64,000 bases of DNA from Marinomonas rhizomae (GCF_024397855.1 NZ_CP073343.1:2790001-2854000); one strand, 5' to 3'. Counted from the stretch's first letter, positions 51,022 through 60,303 are shown. The notes: a model not told the origin generated them from the letters alone. Numbers and translations: made by a program.

Positions 51022-51765
51022 ATGTCTGACAACGCGCTCTATACGGATTTATCTGGCTATTACGACTTAATGTGTGCCGATATTAATTATCAAGCCCAGA
51101 GCAACAGTGCGCATCGGCTTCATCAAATTTTTGGAAATGGTGGGAAACAGCATTTAGATTTGGCTTGTGGAACAGGACCACATATTAGCTACCTTAGCCA
51201 AGAAGGTTATCAATCTAGCGGCTTGGATATTAATCAACCCATGCTAGATCTTGCCAAACTACGATGCCCTGGTGCGCAATTCGAGCTAGGTAATATGTGT
51301 GCATTTGATACGACTGAGTCTTATGACTTAATTACGTGTTTTTTATACTCGGTTCATTACAGCGGGAACATCAATAACCTAACCAGTTGCATTCAAAGCG
51401 TACACAAATCGCTCAGTACTGGTGGTGTTTTTTGTTTTAACTCGGTAGATAAGAACCACATAGACAATACGCTTTCTGCGAAGCACAGCGTCACTCACGA
51501 CAATAGCGAGTTCTCATTTGGCTCTTCTTGGTATTACTGTGGTGAAGGTGAAAAACAAACACTAAAGCTGAGCATTGAAAAAACCACCGCGCTACAAACT
51601 CAACTTTGGGCAGATGAACATCTTATGGTGGCATTAAGCTTTAATGAGCTACAGGCTCTGTTAACGCCATACTTTGATGTCCATGTCTTTGAACACGAGC
51701 ACGACAAAATCATACCGTGGGATCAGCAATCTGGTAATGCAATCTTTTTGTGTGTCAAAAAATAA
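51022..51765 (+). CDS. Class I SAM-dependent methyltransferase
   Basis: A 247-residue Rossmann methyltransferase: motif I DLACGTGPHISYL followed by the acidic SGLDINQPML, then YDLITCFLYSVHY as motif IV. The layout resembles small-molecule methyltransferases of the Methyltransf_25/11 type. Substrate unknown; no biosynthetic partners are adjacent. It is convergent with the small ORF at 51787. Confidence 0.85.
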   Translation: MSDNALYTDLSGYYDLMCADINYQAQSNSAHRLHQIFGNGGKQHLDLACGTGPHISYLSQEGYQSSGLDINQPMLDLAKLRCPGAQFELGNMCAFDTTESYDLITCFLYSVHYSGNINNLTSCIQSVHKSLSTGGVFCFNSVDKNHIDNTLSAKHSVTHDNSEFSFGSSWYYCGEGEKQTLKLSIEKTTALQTQLWADEHLMVALSFNELQALLTPYFDVHVFEHEHDKIIPWDQQSGNAIFLCVKK

Positions 51766-51786
51766 AGAAGTCTTGCTGGTTTAAAC

Positions 51787-52008
51787 TTACGACTCATTCA
51801 TCGAACGGTATTTTAGAATCAAAGCAATAATTTCATGATCGCTAACGGAAGAAGATAAAGACTCGTTAATAGAACGTCTCTGTGGCAAACGAATATTGAA
51901 TTTACTTTTCAATAATCCAACAACTTGCGAGTCGGAGTTAGGATCGAACGTCTGGCTTGCAAAATTGCAAATTCGCTGTAGTACAAATTCTTTGGCTGTA
52001 TTTATCAT
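51787..52008 (-). CDS. Small hypothetical protein (73 residues)
   Basis: A short acidic-basic soluble protein starting MINTAKEFVLQRI, with AGG seven bases before the ATG and a normal-looking codon pattern. I do not recognise a family. SNFASQTF-like and SVSDHEIIALIL stretches predict mixed helices. The 300 bases upstream contain a GGTCTA/TAGACC inverted repeat that could be its operator. It may be a lineage-specific gene. Confidence 0.5.
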   Translation of the reverse strand: MINTAKEFVLQRICNFASQTFDPNSDSQVVGLLKSKFNIRLPQRRSINESLSSSVSDHEIIALILKYRSMNES

Positions 52009-52320
52009 GTATTACCTATGGTTTTAGAGAAAAACAACAAGGCTTCTCCCTTTTTTTGTTTTTAAAAACGGGTCTAAACAAATAGACCAAGCGCTTATTA
52101 GCAAACTTCTTATTTAAATAAAGTATAAAAAAGGCAAGGTGAGAGAGAAGTACTCTCTGCGTTACTCTGTACTTTTAGGGATAGCTTTTGGGGAAAGCGA
52201 TTAACCGAATGCATAATAAGAACGATGAGTTTCTAATATGAGCCCAATTAACCGCTTTGTCTACTAATGCTTTCGTAAAAACAAAGATAATACTGTCCTA
52301 GTTACAGAAATTAGGACGCA
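52009..52320. other. Intergenic region with two inverted repeats
   Basis: About 310 bases without a credible gene. GGTCTA-aacaaa-TAGACC at 52071-52088 lies upstream of the small minus-strand ORF and resembles a repressor site. GTCCTA...TAGGAC at 52295-52317, just past the cpxA stop, could be a weak terminator for cpxRA. Nothing else is recognisable. Confidence 0.45.
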
Positions 52321-53709
52321 TTATGGTTCTTCTTGCAGAGGTAAAGTCACTTCCACCAGCAACCCACCCAATGCACTTCGAGTCGCTTTGATCGTACCAT
52401 TATGCTGGCGAACCGCATTTTCTGCGATAGCCAATCCCAACCCTGCGCCGCCACTGTTTCGATCACGGGCGGTTGAGACCCGATAAAAAGGCCGGAAGAT
52501 AGAATCAAACTCATCATCGGCTACACCGTCGCCATCATCTTCTACTCGAATAGATAACGTATTGGAATAAACACCCAATGAAACCTGAATCTGGTTTTTA
52601 CCATAGTGAATCGCATTACGGACAATATTCTCCAAAGCGCTCATCAACAGCTGCGGATGGCAATTAATCATACGATTTGGAACCTCAGACAAAAGCAAGG
52701 CTTTTCCCACTTGCTCCGCCTCAAACTGACTGTCCGCTAGCAAGGCATCAAAGAGGCTTGATAGAGGTTGAATCTCTCGATTCAAATGACTGTCGACTTG
52801 CACACTAGACAGTTCAAGCAGCTTACCTATCATTTGCTCAAGACGCTGAGCTTCGGTATCAATACGAGTTAAATCCGTACTGTCACCTAACTTTCGTTTT
52901 GCTAACGCTTGCGCCATTCTTAAACGCGTCAAAGGCGAACGCAGTTCATGCGAAATATCCGACAATAAACGCTGCTGACGTGAAATCATCAAGTTAACCG
53001 CTTCTACCATTTGGTTAAAACTCGCACCCGCTTGGCGAAACTCTGACGTGCCTTTTTCAAGCTCAGGATCAATTTCAAACACACCTTTCGCCACGCGCTG
53101 TGCCGCCAACTCTAATCGACGAGCAGGTTGGCTCAAGGCCCACGCCAACCACAATAATAAAGGAGTACTAACCAACATAACGGCCAACAATAAGCGAAGA
53201 GGATGATCAAATAACTGTAATAAAAAATGCGGAGGTTCACTCCAGCGAGTGCCGATATATAAAAAATAGTCCTTTTGGGCTAGCCGAATAGGCAGCGGTC
53301 CAGAAATCATCGTTTTCCCATACAATTTCTGCTGAGGATCTTGAGGGTTATCAATAGAGGTCACAAAATTACGTAACGCCTTATAACTGAAATCAGGACG
53401 GCGCTCTGTGGTAATCACATTACCATCTAGGTCGGTGATAAAAAGGCGCAGCTTATGATCACCAGGGCGTCGACGAGCGCCCCCTTCTATTTCGGGTAAG
53501 ACTTGCGCTATATCTGGGGCAGAAGCAAACGTGCGCTCAACCTGATCTCGTATTTGCAGCATGCGATCAAAGTGAGGCGGAGGAATATCCCGAGCTTTAC
53601 GAGGATCGAAATGTGGTAACGCCAAAACGGCTAAAATCACCAGAAACATGGTAAACCAAAAAATGGCAAAAATACGCCCGTATAAACTGGTGATCTTTGG
53701 TAAACGCAT
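52321..53709 (-). CDS. cpxA: Envelope-stress sensor histidine kinase CpxA
   Basis: Two membrane segments (about 12-32 and 170-192) bracket a periplasmic sensor of about 135 residues. HAMP follows, then the phosphoacceptor H254 in SDISHELRSPLTRLRMA and the ATPase boxes NIVRNAIHYG, DDGDGV and GGAGLGLAI. The DIPPPHFDRMLQIRDQVE region and overall length (462) match CpxA. It senses misfolded envelope proteins and phosphorylates CpxR. Its ATG shares one base with the cpxR stop (TGATG), so translation is coupled. Confidence 0.92.
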   Translation of the reverse strand: MRLPKITSLYGRIFAIFWFTMFLVILAVLALPHFDPRKARDIPPPHFDRMLQIRDQVERTFASAPDIAQVLPEIEGGARRRPGDHKLRLFITDLDGNVITTERRPDFSYKALRNFVTSIDNPQDPQQKLYGKTMISGPLPIRLAQKDYFLYIGTRWSEPPHFLLQLFDHPLRLLLAVMLVSTPLLLWLAWALSQPARRLELAAQRVAKGVFEIDPELEKGTSEFRQAGASFNQMVEAVNLMISRQQRLLSDISHELRSPLTRLRMAQALAKRKLGDSTDLTRIDTEAQRLEQMIGKLLELSSVQVDSHLNREIQPLSSLFDALLADSQFEAEQVGKALLLSEVPNRMINCHPQLLMSALENIVRNAIHYGKNQIQVSLGVYSNTLSIRVEDDGDGVADDEFDSIFRPFYRVSTARDRNSGGAGLGLAIAENAVRQHNGTIKATRSALGGLLVEVTLPLQEEP

Positions 53710-54398
53710 CAGTCGCTCTCCACCAGCAAATAGCCACGCCCACGCAAGGTTTTAATACGTGGTTTGCCATTCGGCCAGTCAGGGAGTTTCTTACGTAAAT
53801 TAGAGACATGCATATCAACCGCTCGGTCAAAAGCCGCCAATCGCTTACCCAATACATCAAGACTGAGTACTTCTTTCGTTAGCACTTGCCCTGGATGAAG
53901 TAAAAAATGATGCAGCAAGGCAAACTCAGTACTGGTCAAATCTAATAGCGCTCCATTGCAATACGCCTCAAGACGACCTGGATATAGCTTAATATCTCGA
54001 TAAGTCACGAAATCATTTTGCGGCTGACCTTTGCTTGTCTGAGTCCTGCGTAAAATGGCACGAATTCTTGCCAGTAACTCTCGCTCACTAAAAGGTTTTG
54101 GCAAATAATCATCCGCCCCAAGCTCAAGACCGACAACACGATCAATCTCTTCCCCTTTTGCCGTCAACATTAAAACAGGCACATCCCATTTTTCTCGCAA
54201 CTGCTTCAAGGTCTCAAAACCATTGAGCTTAGGCATCATCACATCAAGCAATATCAGATCCACACTGTCATCCATCGCAGTCAAACCCGCCTCGCCATCA
54301 TAAGCAGCAGAAACAGCACAATTTTCAAAAGACAAAACCTCTTTGAGCAAATCACTCAATTCAACATCATCATCAATGATTAAAATATGTGGCATCAA
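53709..54398 (-). CDS. cpxR: Envelope-stress response regulator CpxR
   Basis: An OmpR-family regulator of 229 residues: the receiver domain has phospho-acceptor D52 (LILLDVMMPKLNG) and the C-terminal winged helix contains RAVDMHVSNLRKKL and TLRGRGYLL. It activates envelope-protein quality-control genes. A perfect GTAAA-N5-GTAAA box lies 83 bases upstream of its start, in the region shared with the Spy-like gene, which implies autoregulation. Confidence 0.93.
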   Translation of the reverse strand: MMPHILIIDDDVELSDLLKEVLSFENCAVSAAYDGEAGLTAMDDSVDLILLDVMMPKLNGFETLKQLREKWDVPVLMLTAKGEEIDRVVGLELGADDYLPKPFSERELLARIRAILRRTQTSKGQPQNDFVTYRDIKLYPGRLEAYCNGALLDLTSTEFALLHHFLLHPGQVLTKEVLSLDVLGKRLAAFDRAVDMHVSNLRKKLPDWPNGKPRIKTLRGRGYLLVESD

Positions 54399-54480
54399 CA
54401 GTTCCTAAAACGATTTAATTAATCAGCAGCTAGCACTCTTTAACGCTATTTTACGTCGAAATGCTAAGCACAGTGCAGCC

Positions 54481-54495
54481 TTTACGATACTTTAC
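54481..54495 (-). promoter_or_regulatory. CpxR-binding box (GTAAA-N5-GTAAA)
   Basis: On the minus strand the bases read GTAAAGTATCGTAAA, an exact match to the known CpxR consensus. It lies between cpxR (minus) and the Spy/CpxP-like gene (plus), so it can serve both. A further GTAAGGTAAAG stretch lies at 54511-54521. Confidence 0.8.
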
Positions 54496-54601
54496 CTAGC
54501 CGATACGCCACTTTACCTTACAGCCTCTATTCTACTTCCATGCGTTCAAAACGCAGTACGTATCAATCATCTGATCCTCTAATGTATATAAGGAAGAAAA
54601 T

Positions 54602-55099
54602 ATGAAAATGGCAAAAAAACTGATTATAGCCGCTGTTGTGTTTCCACTAGTATTGAGCACCAGCGCGTTTGCGTTTGGCGGAAAAGATCACAAAGGCCCA
54701 CAGGAATGTCGCCCAGGCTTAAACCGCGGCATGATGAAAGATTTAAATCTAACAGACAGCCAAAAAGAGCAATTCAAAACGCTACGCAAAGAAAATAAAC
54801 AAGCCATGAAAGAAGGCTTCAACGACAAAAGAGAGCAAGGCGAAAACGCTCGCATGGCACATTTTGATAAAATAAACGCTTTACTGACAGCGGAAAAATT
54901 TGATCCAGCCAAAGCCACCGAATTGGCACAAGAAAAGTCTGATAAACAAGTTAAACGTCAAGTAGAGATGCTCAGTAACCAACACAAAATGCTTAGCATC
55001 TTAACGCCAGAGCAAAAAACCAAGTTCATCGATCTACAAAAAGAGCGCATGGAAGACTGTGACGACATGCCTCGCCATCACGGAAAAGAACGTCACTAA
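54602..55099 (+). CDS. Spy/CpxP-family periplasmic chaperone
   Basis: A signal peptide (about 1-24, ending SAFA) precedes a helical, highly charged protein of 165 residues with two LTxxQ motifs (LTDSQ at 50-54, LTPEQ at 134-138), the hallmark of the family. It would be an ATP-independent periplasmic chaperone or the CpxA feedback inhibitor. It diverges from cpxR and shares a CpxR box, so Cpx control is very likely. A terminator follows. Confidence 0.9.
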   Translation: MKMAKKLIIAAVVFPLVLSTSAFAFGGKDHKGPQECRPGLNRGMMKDLNLTDSQKEQFKTLRKENKQAMKEGFNDKREQGENARMAHFDKINALLTAEKFDPAKATELAQEKSDKQVKRQVEMLSNQHKMLSILTPEQKTKFIDLQKERMEDCDDMPRHHGKERH

Positions 55100-55128
55100 G
55101 TCGCTATAACTAAAGAGAAAAGTCACCG

Positions 55129-55153
55129 AAAGCGACCATTAGGTCGCTTTTTT
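55129..55153 (+). terminator. Terminator after the Spy/CpxP-like gene
   Basis: AAAGCGACC-atta-GGTCGCTTT followed by TTT, a 9-bp perfect stem with A and T flanks. Confidence 0.88.
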
Positions 55154-55198
55154 CGTTTTACCACGTAGGCGACCGCTAGCACCTCTGAACACATTAAC

Positions 55199-55477
55199 TT
55201 AACTACGTTTCCAAATTCTTGCTACTGCACGATCACTACCTAAAAGACCTACAATCTCACAGACCAAGCCCATTAGAAAAAACACCATAATAGGAATAAC
55301 ACCAGCCGCTTCGCCCGTCATCAGCGACATGACTAAAGAAACAGACGCCAGCAAAAAACAAAGCAATCCCAACACGATCAATATAGTTCGATGGGATGGT
55401 TTATAATCAAATTCCCCTTCACCGGACTCGAACATTCCCAGTACTGGAGAGCAGAGCTTTCTCATTACCTTTTTCAT
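55199..55477 (-). CDS. Small two-helix inner-membrane protein
   Basis: A 92-residue protein with two hydrophobic segments (about 31-50 and 58-78) between a charged N-terminus (FESGEGEFDYKPSHR) and a basic C-terminus (ARIWKRS). I do not recognise the family, but the pattern is that of a genuine small membrane protein. It is convergent with the Spy-like gene. Confidence 0.6.
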   Translation of the reverse strand: MKKVMRKLCSPVLGMFESGEGEFDYKPSHRTILIVLGLLCFLLASVSLVMSLMTGEAAGVIPIMVFFLMGLVCEIVGLLGSDRAVARIWKRS

Positions 55478-55699
55478 AATACCTTCTTAATTCATTAGGG
55501 GGTCGATACACCCTTAGCAAAAAAAATCGCCTACCAGAATACCTTATATATCATTAAGCTGAATGAAAAATCAGAAAAATAAGGAAGAATGTTAGACGGT
55601 TTAGCTAAAGTTTATCTTAAATCAACCGATTGGATAGAGGTAAGGAACAATACAAAAGCCCGACGCCCATTCTCATTAATCGAATTATCGGAGAAAAAC

Positions 55700-56221
55700 A
55701 TGAAAAATATTATTGCAACAGGAATTGCAGCGACAGCAATATCCTTATCTATGAACGCCAGTGCATCTCCAATGACGTTTGTTGATTACACTATAGGAAC
55801 CATTGACTATGATTCCGGTGCAGGTGACGGTGACTATTCTGCATTTACTGTATCTATAGATACCCTCATTATTCCACTCATTTCAGTAGAAGCCATCGAC
55901 TTTAACGATTCTGATGTTTTAAAGGTCGGTTTAGGCGCTTATGCTGATATTGGTCAAGCTAGCCAAATATATGGACTCGTTCATTACAATGACTATGACT
56001 ATGATGATTCCGATTTTAGTTTTAGAGTTGGCTTCCGTAGCTCGTTGACAGATCGTCTAGAAGCAAGATTATCTCACACAATGTACTCAGACCAAGACTA
56101 TTTAGACAACACTAAATTTTCATTAGGCTATTATTTCACTCAAAACTTCTCTTTATCAGGCAACTACCAATCAGCAGACAATTACAACATTATGTCTGCA
56201 ACAGCAAGATTGAGTTTTTAA
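55700..56221 (+). CDS. Outer-membrane barrel protein, small (173 residues)
   Basis: A signal peptide (about 1-22, ending ASAS) precedes a strand-rich domain with alternating residues and a C-terminal aromatic end, ARLSF, as in small outer-membrane barrels (OmpA/OprF-type or YadA-like). I start at 55700, where GGAG lies six bases upstream; the longer reading from 55589 adds 37 residues without a signal. The function is unknown. Many Asp and Tyr residues (DYTIGTIDYDSGAGDGDY) lie in the likely surface loops. A terminator follows. Confidence 0.75.
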   Translation: MKNIIATGIAATAISLSMNASASPMTFVDYTIGTIDYDSGAGDGDYSAFTVSIDTLIIPLISVEAIDFNDSDVLKVGLGAYADIGQASQIYGLVHYNDYDYDDSDFSFRVGFRSSLTDRLEARLSHTMYSDQDYLDNTKFSLGYYFTQNFSLSGNYQSADNYNIMSATARLSF

Positions 56222-56248
56222 CGTATTAACAATGCGTTGTTGATCATC

Positions 56249-56280
56249 AAAAAGGGGAAGCATTATGCTTCCCCTTTTTT
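56249..56280 (+). terminator. Terminator between the barrel gene and ilvE
   Basis: AAAGGGGAAGC-attat-GCTTCCCCTTT with T and A runs on both sides, so it can work in both directions between convergent genes. Confidence 0.92.
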
Positions 56281-56304
56281 ATCTTACTGTCCCATCCTAA
56301 AAAA

Positions 56305-57303
56305 CTAGCAAACCTTGGTTAACCAATTATGCTTGTCTTCCGCTTTACCCCACTGAATATCATTCAATGTTTGACGCAGTTTCTGAGCAATAGGACCAGG
56401 CTCTCCAGAGCCTACTTTGTACTCTTTATCATTATGGATAAAAGTACCAACAGACGTTAATACCGCCGCTGTACCAGACAACACGGCTTCCACTTCAGGC
56501 TTAGCGGCACGCTCTAGTAACTCAGCAACCGTCAAATCACGCTCACTTACCGTCATACCTAGATCTTTCGCAAGCGTTAAGATAGAAGAACGAGTCACAC
56601 CGTGAAGGAAAGATGAATCCAAACCTTTGGTGATGATCTCATTGCCATCGATCAACAAGAAGTTAGCCGCGCCGGTTTCTTGTACATCGCCATTTGGACA
56701 GAACAAAATTTGGTCTGCTTGCACTTCCGCTTTCGCCTTCATCATAGGACCCAAAGCACTGGCGTAGTTACCACCGCTTTTGATCATGCCCATATGAGGC
56801 GCACAACGCATGCCCGTTTCATCCAATAGAAGGCGAAGCGCTTTAGCACCACCAGTAAAATAATCACCTACAGGAGACAACAAAACATACAACATAGACG
56901 TTGCTGTTGGCGCCGCCGCTTTACCAACCGCCGCTTCCGTACCAATGTGAGTGGGGCGAATATACATAGATCCTGGAGGCTCTGGCACATCAGTCGCAAA
57001 CTCAGCAACCGCATCAATAATCATTTTGGCAACTTGAGCTTCATCCAAAATTGGCAAAGACAATAGACGGCTACTTTGTGCTAAACGCTTAATATTTTGG
57101 TCCATACGAAACACATGTACACTGCCATCAGCATGACGAAACGCCTTCAAACCTTCAAAACAGGTACTTGAGTAATGCAACACGTGAGCACCAGGATGCA
57201 ATTGAATGCTGTCCGATGCGACAATGCTTGCGTCACTCCATTGATTATTTTCGAATGTTGCCAATGCCATTTTAGGCATAAACACGCTACCAAAAGCCGC
57301 CAT
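56305..57303 (-). CDS. ilvE: Branched-chain amino-acid aminotransferase
   Basis: A PLP-dependent fold-type IV transaminase of 332 residues. The catalytic K175 lies in GMIKSGGNYASAL, and VQETGAANFLLI and LSGTAAVLTSVG bind the cofactor phosphate. This longer form resembles the class II branched-chain transaminases. It makes Leu, Ile and Val from their keto acids. It is alone, without other ilv genes. Confidence 0.92.
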   Translation of the reverse strand: MAAFGSVFMPKMALATFENNQWSDASIVASDSIQLHPGAHVLHYSSTCFEGLKAFRHADGSVHVFRMDQNIKRLAQSSRLLSLPILDEAQVAKMIIDAVAEFATDVPEPPGSMYIRPTHIGTEAAVGKAAAPTATSMLYVLLSPVGDYFTGGAKALRLLLDETGMRCAPHMGMIKSGGNYASALGPMMKAKAEVQADQILFCPNGDVQETGAANFLLIDGNEIITKGLDSSFLHGVTRSSILTLAKDLGMTVSERDLTVAELLERAAKPEVEAVLSGTAAVLTSVGTFIHNDKEYKVGSGEPGPIAQKLRQTLNDIQWGKAEDKHNWLTKVC

Positions 57304-57590
57304 TATTGTTTCCTATAAAGTTAAATGATTACAAACAATACCAGTGATCGACACAGATATTATGTGGACTCTAGACTTTGCTTCTCGCCCAATGACACGA
57401 TAGTAAAACGGAAACCAACACGAAGAAAGCAAATCGTAAACCACGGATCAAACAGAATGTGTATTTCCAGTATATTTGCTAATTTGAACCAGAAAATAGA
57501 CTGACAAAAGAGTGATGAGACGTGAAAAGCATATTACCTTCTTGGTAACAAGGGCTCAATAAGGCAACACACGTCCTAAAGTAAAAAAGC

Positions 57591-58469
57591 CTAAGAAGCC
57601 TCGAAAAAAACCTTATCACCACCATTATTCTTTGCTTGGTACATAGCATGATCTGCAGACTGCACCAAATCCAATGGTTGTATACCATTTTCAGGGTACT
57701 TAGCAATGCCTATACTGGCAGAAACAGACAGAGTAGAACCTTCGACTACAAAAGCTTCAGATAAAGCCGCACGGATTTTTTCTGCAACCAAAGCGGCATT
57801 TTCCGCGTTATTTACTTTATTTAAAATAATTAAAAACTCATCGCCCCCCAGACGCCCAACGGTATCTGACTTACGGACACAACCACCCAGCCTCGCCGCA
57901 ATTTGCTGTAACAACAAATCACCAACCGCATGACCATAACCATCATTAATATCTTTAAAGCCATCAATATCAATAAACAAAACAGATAAACCAACCTGCT
58001 CACGCTCTGCCAAGGTGAGCGAGGCCTGTAAACGATCTAAAAGCAAAGTACGATTCGGTAAATCCGTCAAATCATCATGACCCGCGGCATAAAGCAGCCG
58101 AACCTCCATTTCTTTACGTTCAGTAATATCATGGGCAACCGCGATTCTTACCTGATGCTCTTCCGACCACCTAGCTGACCAAAGCACATTCACCACCTTG
58201 CCATCTTTACGAACCCAACGATTCTCAAAGCGCGGCAAAATTTTTCCACAGATCACAGACTCAGCGACCCCTAGAGTCTTTTCTCTATCATCTGGATACA
58301 CCATATTTACCATAGGCTCACCAATCACTTCATGGGGCTCATAACCAAACATAGTCTCAAAAGCCGCACTCACAAAAACGAAACGTCCATCACGATCCAC
58401 AACACACACAGCATCCAGCATCAACTCCATTACATCGGCAACGCTAATCGCTAGCTCATTGTTTTTCAT
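57591..58469 (-). CDS. PAS-GGDEF diguanylate cyclase
   Basis: Residues 1-120 form a PAS domain (AVCVVDRDGRFVFVSAAFETMFGY) and the rest a GGDEF domain. The active-site GGDEF is intact at 208-212, and an inhibitory RxxD site (RKSD, 199-202) is placed five residues before it, so product inhibition by cyclic di-GMP is expected. No membrane segment is present, so it is a cytoplasmic sensor. PAS ligand unknown. Confidence 0.92.
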   Translation of the reverse strand: MKNNELAISVADVMELMLDAVCVVDRDGRFVFVSAAFETMFGYEPHEVIGEPMVNMVYPDDREKTLGVAESVICGKILPRFENRWVRKDGKVVNVLWSARWSEEHQVRIAVAHDITERKEMEVRLLYAAGHDDLTDLPNRTLLLDRLQASLTLAEREQVGLSVLFIDIDGFKDINDGYGHAVGDLLLQQIAARLGGCVRKSDTVGRLGGDEFLIILNKVNNAENAALVAEKIRAALSEAFVVEGSTLSVSASIGIAKYPENGIQPLDLVQSADHAMYQAKNNGGDKVFFEAS

Positions 58470-58606
58470 AAAACATTACACCTAAAGGTAAAAATCAATA
58501 TCATTAATGGATTGTAGATGACAATGAATCAAAGTGCTCTCACATAAACACTTATTACCTGTACAGCTTGAATAAAAATCTATGGCAATTACATAGCGTA
58601 ATGAGA

Positions 58607-58891
58607 CTAACTAACATTAAAAAAATCAAAGACATGCATTGCATACCCAGTCACAGCGATATTCGCCATAACCGTCAACCAAAACACCACCAAGAAGCGT
58701 CGCTTCTTCGTCTTATGCCGAAATGCCTTCTGCCCCAACAGAGCACCGAACCAACCGCCAAGCAGAGACAATAAATGCAACGTCGACTCAGGCACTCTTT
58801 GCTTACCCCGCTTAGCAGCCGACTTATCCATACCATAGACACAAAAAGTGATTAGGCTTAAGCAGCCATAGAAAACAAACACATAAAACAT
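58607..58891 (-). CDS. DUF1294 membrane protein
   Basis: A 94-residue protein with hydrophobic segments at about 1-18 and 65-85 and the family core DKSAAKRGKQRVPESTLHLLSLLGG, then GALLGQKAFRHKTKK. DUF1294 proteins are small inner-membrane proteins of unknown function, sometimes fused to cold-shock domains. It lies 15 bases after the gene at 58907, so they may be cotranscribed. Confidence 0.85.
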   Translation of the reverse strand: MFYVFVFYGCLSLITFCVYGMDKSAAKRGKQRVPESTLHLLSLLGGWFGALLGQKAFRHKTKKRRFLVVFWLTVMANIAVTGYAMHVFDFFNVS

Positions 58892-58906
58892 TTCAACTCA
58901 CTTTAG

Positions 58907-59368
58907 CTATCTAACAACAACGTATTCAAATTTAAGATGATGCATAAATTCACGAAAAATCAGCAGCTGAGCATAAAAAGTCACAGAGGTATCAGACTCG
59001 TCAGATTGAGCTGGGCTCCCCGCTGCAATCTCAGCATATCGACCAAACAAGCGTTCCAGATCATCACGATGAAAGCGCCCCTTACCTTCTACGCCAACCG
59101 CTCCGCTTAACTTCGCGAGATCTCGAATAAAAGGCTGATCCGTCACCAAAGAATACCCATCATAAGGTACTTTCTTAGCGACCCGCTCAATCTCGTCCTC
59201 GATATAATTAATCGCGTATTCGATATCATCGTAAGTCGGCGGTGAATGCTTAAAATATCGTAAGCTGACTAAATCAAAGCCAACAGGCAAAAAAACCACA
59301 TCCTGCTCATCTTCCACGGCAAAGCTAGACTCATTCCCACCAATCGTCATCAACACATTTTTTGACAT
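58907..59368 (-). CDS. Hypothetical cytoplasmic protein (153 residues)
   Basis: A soluble acidic protein with no membrane segment. Regions such as YDDIEYAINYIEDEIERVAKK and EGKGRFHRDDLERLFGRYAEIAAG predict helices. I do not recognise a family. The end of the protein (YAQLLIFREFMHHLKFEYVVV) is hydrophobic enough to form a core. It precedes the DUF1294 gene by 15 bases in the same direction, and its start lies about 150 bases from the divergent YebE-like gene. Confidence 0.6.
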   Translation of the reverse strand: MSKNVLMTIGGNESSFAVEDEQDVVFLPVGFDLVSLRYFKHSPPTYDDIEYAINYIEDEIERVAKKVPYDGYSLVTDQPFIRDLAKLSGAVGVEGKGRFHRDDLERLFGRYAEIAAGSPAQSDESDTSVTFYAQLLIFREFMHHLKFEYVVVR

Positions 59369-59515
59369 AAATTACTCAAACAGGCCATAGGTTTATTCCC
59401 TTTTAATAACGTAATTAAAAAGTAAAAGAAAGGGAACAAAACAGTCCGAGATGAACTCTCCCACACTTCTCCAGTCTGATGAATTAACAGATAAATAAAT
59501 TGGAGATTATTAATC

Positions 59516-60241
59516 ATGAATATTAACTCACTGCTAAGCAGCATCATGGGCTCTACAGGTTCAGGAATTGACAAAGCCGTCACCAAAGCCAAATCAAGCT
59601 CCATACCCGGCGGATTCATGGGTGGCGCGGCCGCTGGCGGCTTAGCCGCTATGCTATTAACCAACAAAAAAGCCCGGAAAATGGGCGGCAAAGCCATCAA
59701 ATATGGCGGCATGGCCGCCGTAGGTGGAATGGCTTACAAAGCGTGGCGTACTCATAAAGAAAACCAAACCACGACACAAATTACCAACATTGAACCTAAT
59801 CAGAGCTTCGGCACATCCACCACACCTGCGGTTCCAGCCGGCAGCATTTTTGACCTTGCAGAAGAAAAACCAACGCAGCAAGTTGAAAACATGCGCCTAA
59901 TCTTAATTCGAGCCATGATCAGCGCCGCCAAAGCAGACGGCCACATAGACGCCAGCGAACGCACTCGAATCGAACAACAAATCAGCGACCTTGGCATCAA
60001 TGCAGAAGAACAAAGATTCTTGATAGAACAACTACGAGCAGCCAGCGACCCAATCACCATCGCACGCTTATCAGAAAGTGAAGAACAAGCCACAGAGATT
60101 TACCTTGTCTCCATGCTCGCCATTGATATCGACACCACAGAAGAACGCCACTACCTAGACCGCCTAGGAGACGCACTGCTCTTACCAACCGACCTGCGCC
60201 AAAACATCGAGCACGAAGTAAAAAGCGCTCAAACACTGTGA
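59516..60241 (+). CDS. DUF533/YebE-like membrane protein with TerB domain
   Basis: A 241-residue protein with a Gly/Ala-rich N-terminal hydrophobic part (GGFMGGAAAGGLAAMLLT, then KAIKYGGMAAVGGMAYKAW) and a C-terminal TerB-like helical domain (IRAMISAAKADGHIDASER). E. coli YebE has the same layout; the function is unknown, although the family is often induced by envelope stress. Start: GGAGATTATTAATC before the ATG. It ends at a 15-bp terminator. Confidence 0.88.
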   Translation: MNINSLLSSIMGSTGSGIDKAVTKAKSSSIPGGFMGGAAAGGLAAMLLTNKKARKMGGKAIKYGGMAAVGGMAYKAWRTHKENQTTTQITNIEPNQSFGTSTTPAVPAGSIFDLAEEKPTQQVENMRLILIRAMISAAKADGHIDASERTRIEQQISDLGINAEEQRFLIEQLRAASDPITIARLSESEEQATEIYLVSMLAIDIDTTEERHYLDRLGDALLLPTDLRQNIEHEVKSAQTL

Positions 60242-60250
60242 CCAGATAAA

Positions 60251-60285
60251 TTAAGGCGCTCTATAGAATATATAGAGCGCCTTAA
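60251..60285. terminator. Bidirectional terminator between convergent genes
   Basis: TTAAGGCGCTCTATA-gaata-TATAGAGCGCCTTAA, a perfect 15-bp stem between the YebE-like gene (plus) and the DUF1499 gene (minus). Confidence 0.88.
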
Positions 60286-60303
60286 AATTAATTACCAACC
60301 AGA

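Noticed and set aside
59516..60241. Tellurite-resistance gene
   Set aside because: Only a TerB-like domain is present in a YebE-type protein; no other ter genes exist and no resistance role is supported.
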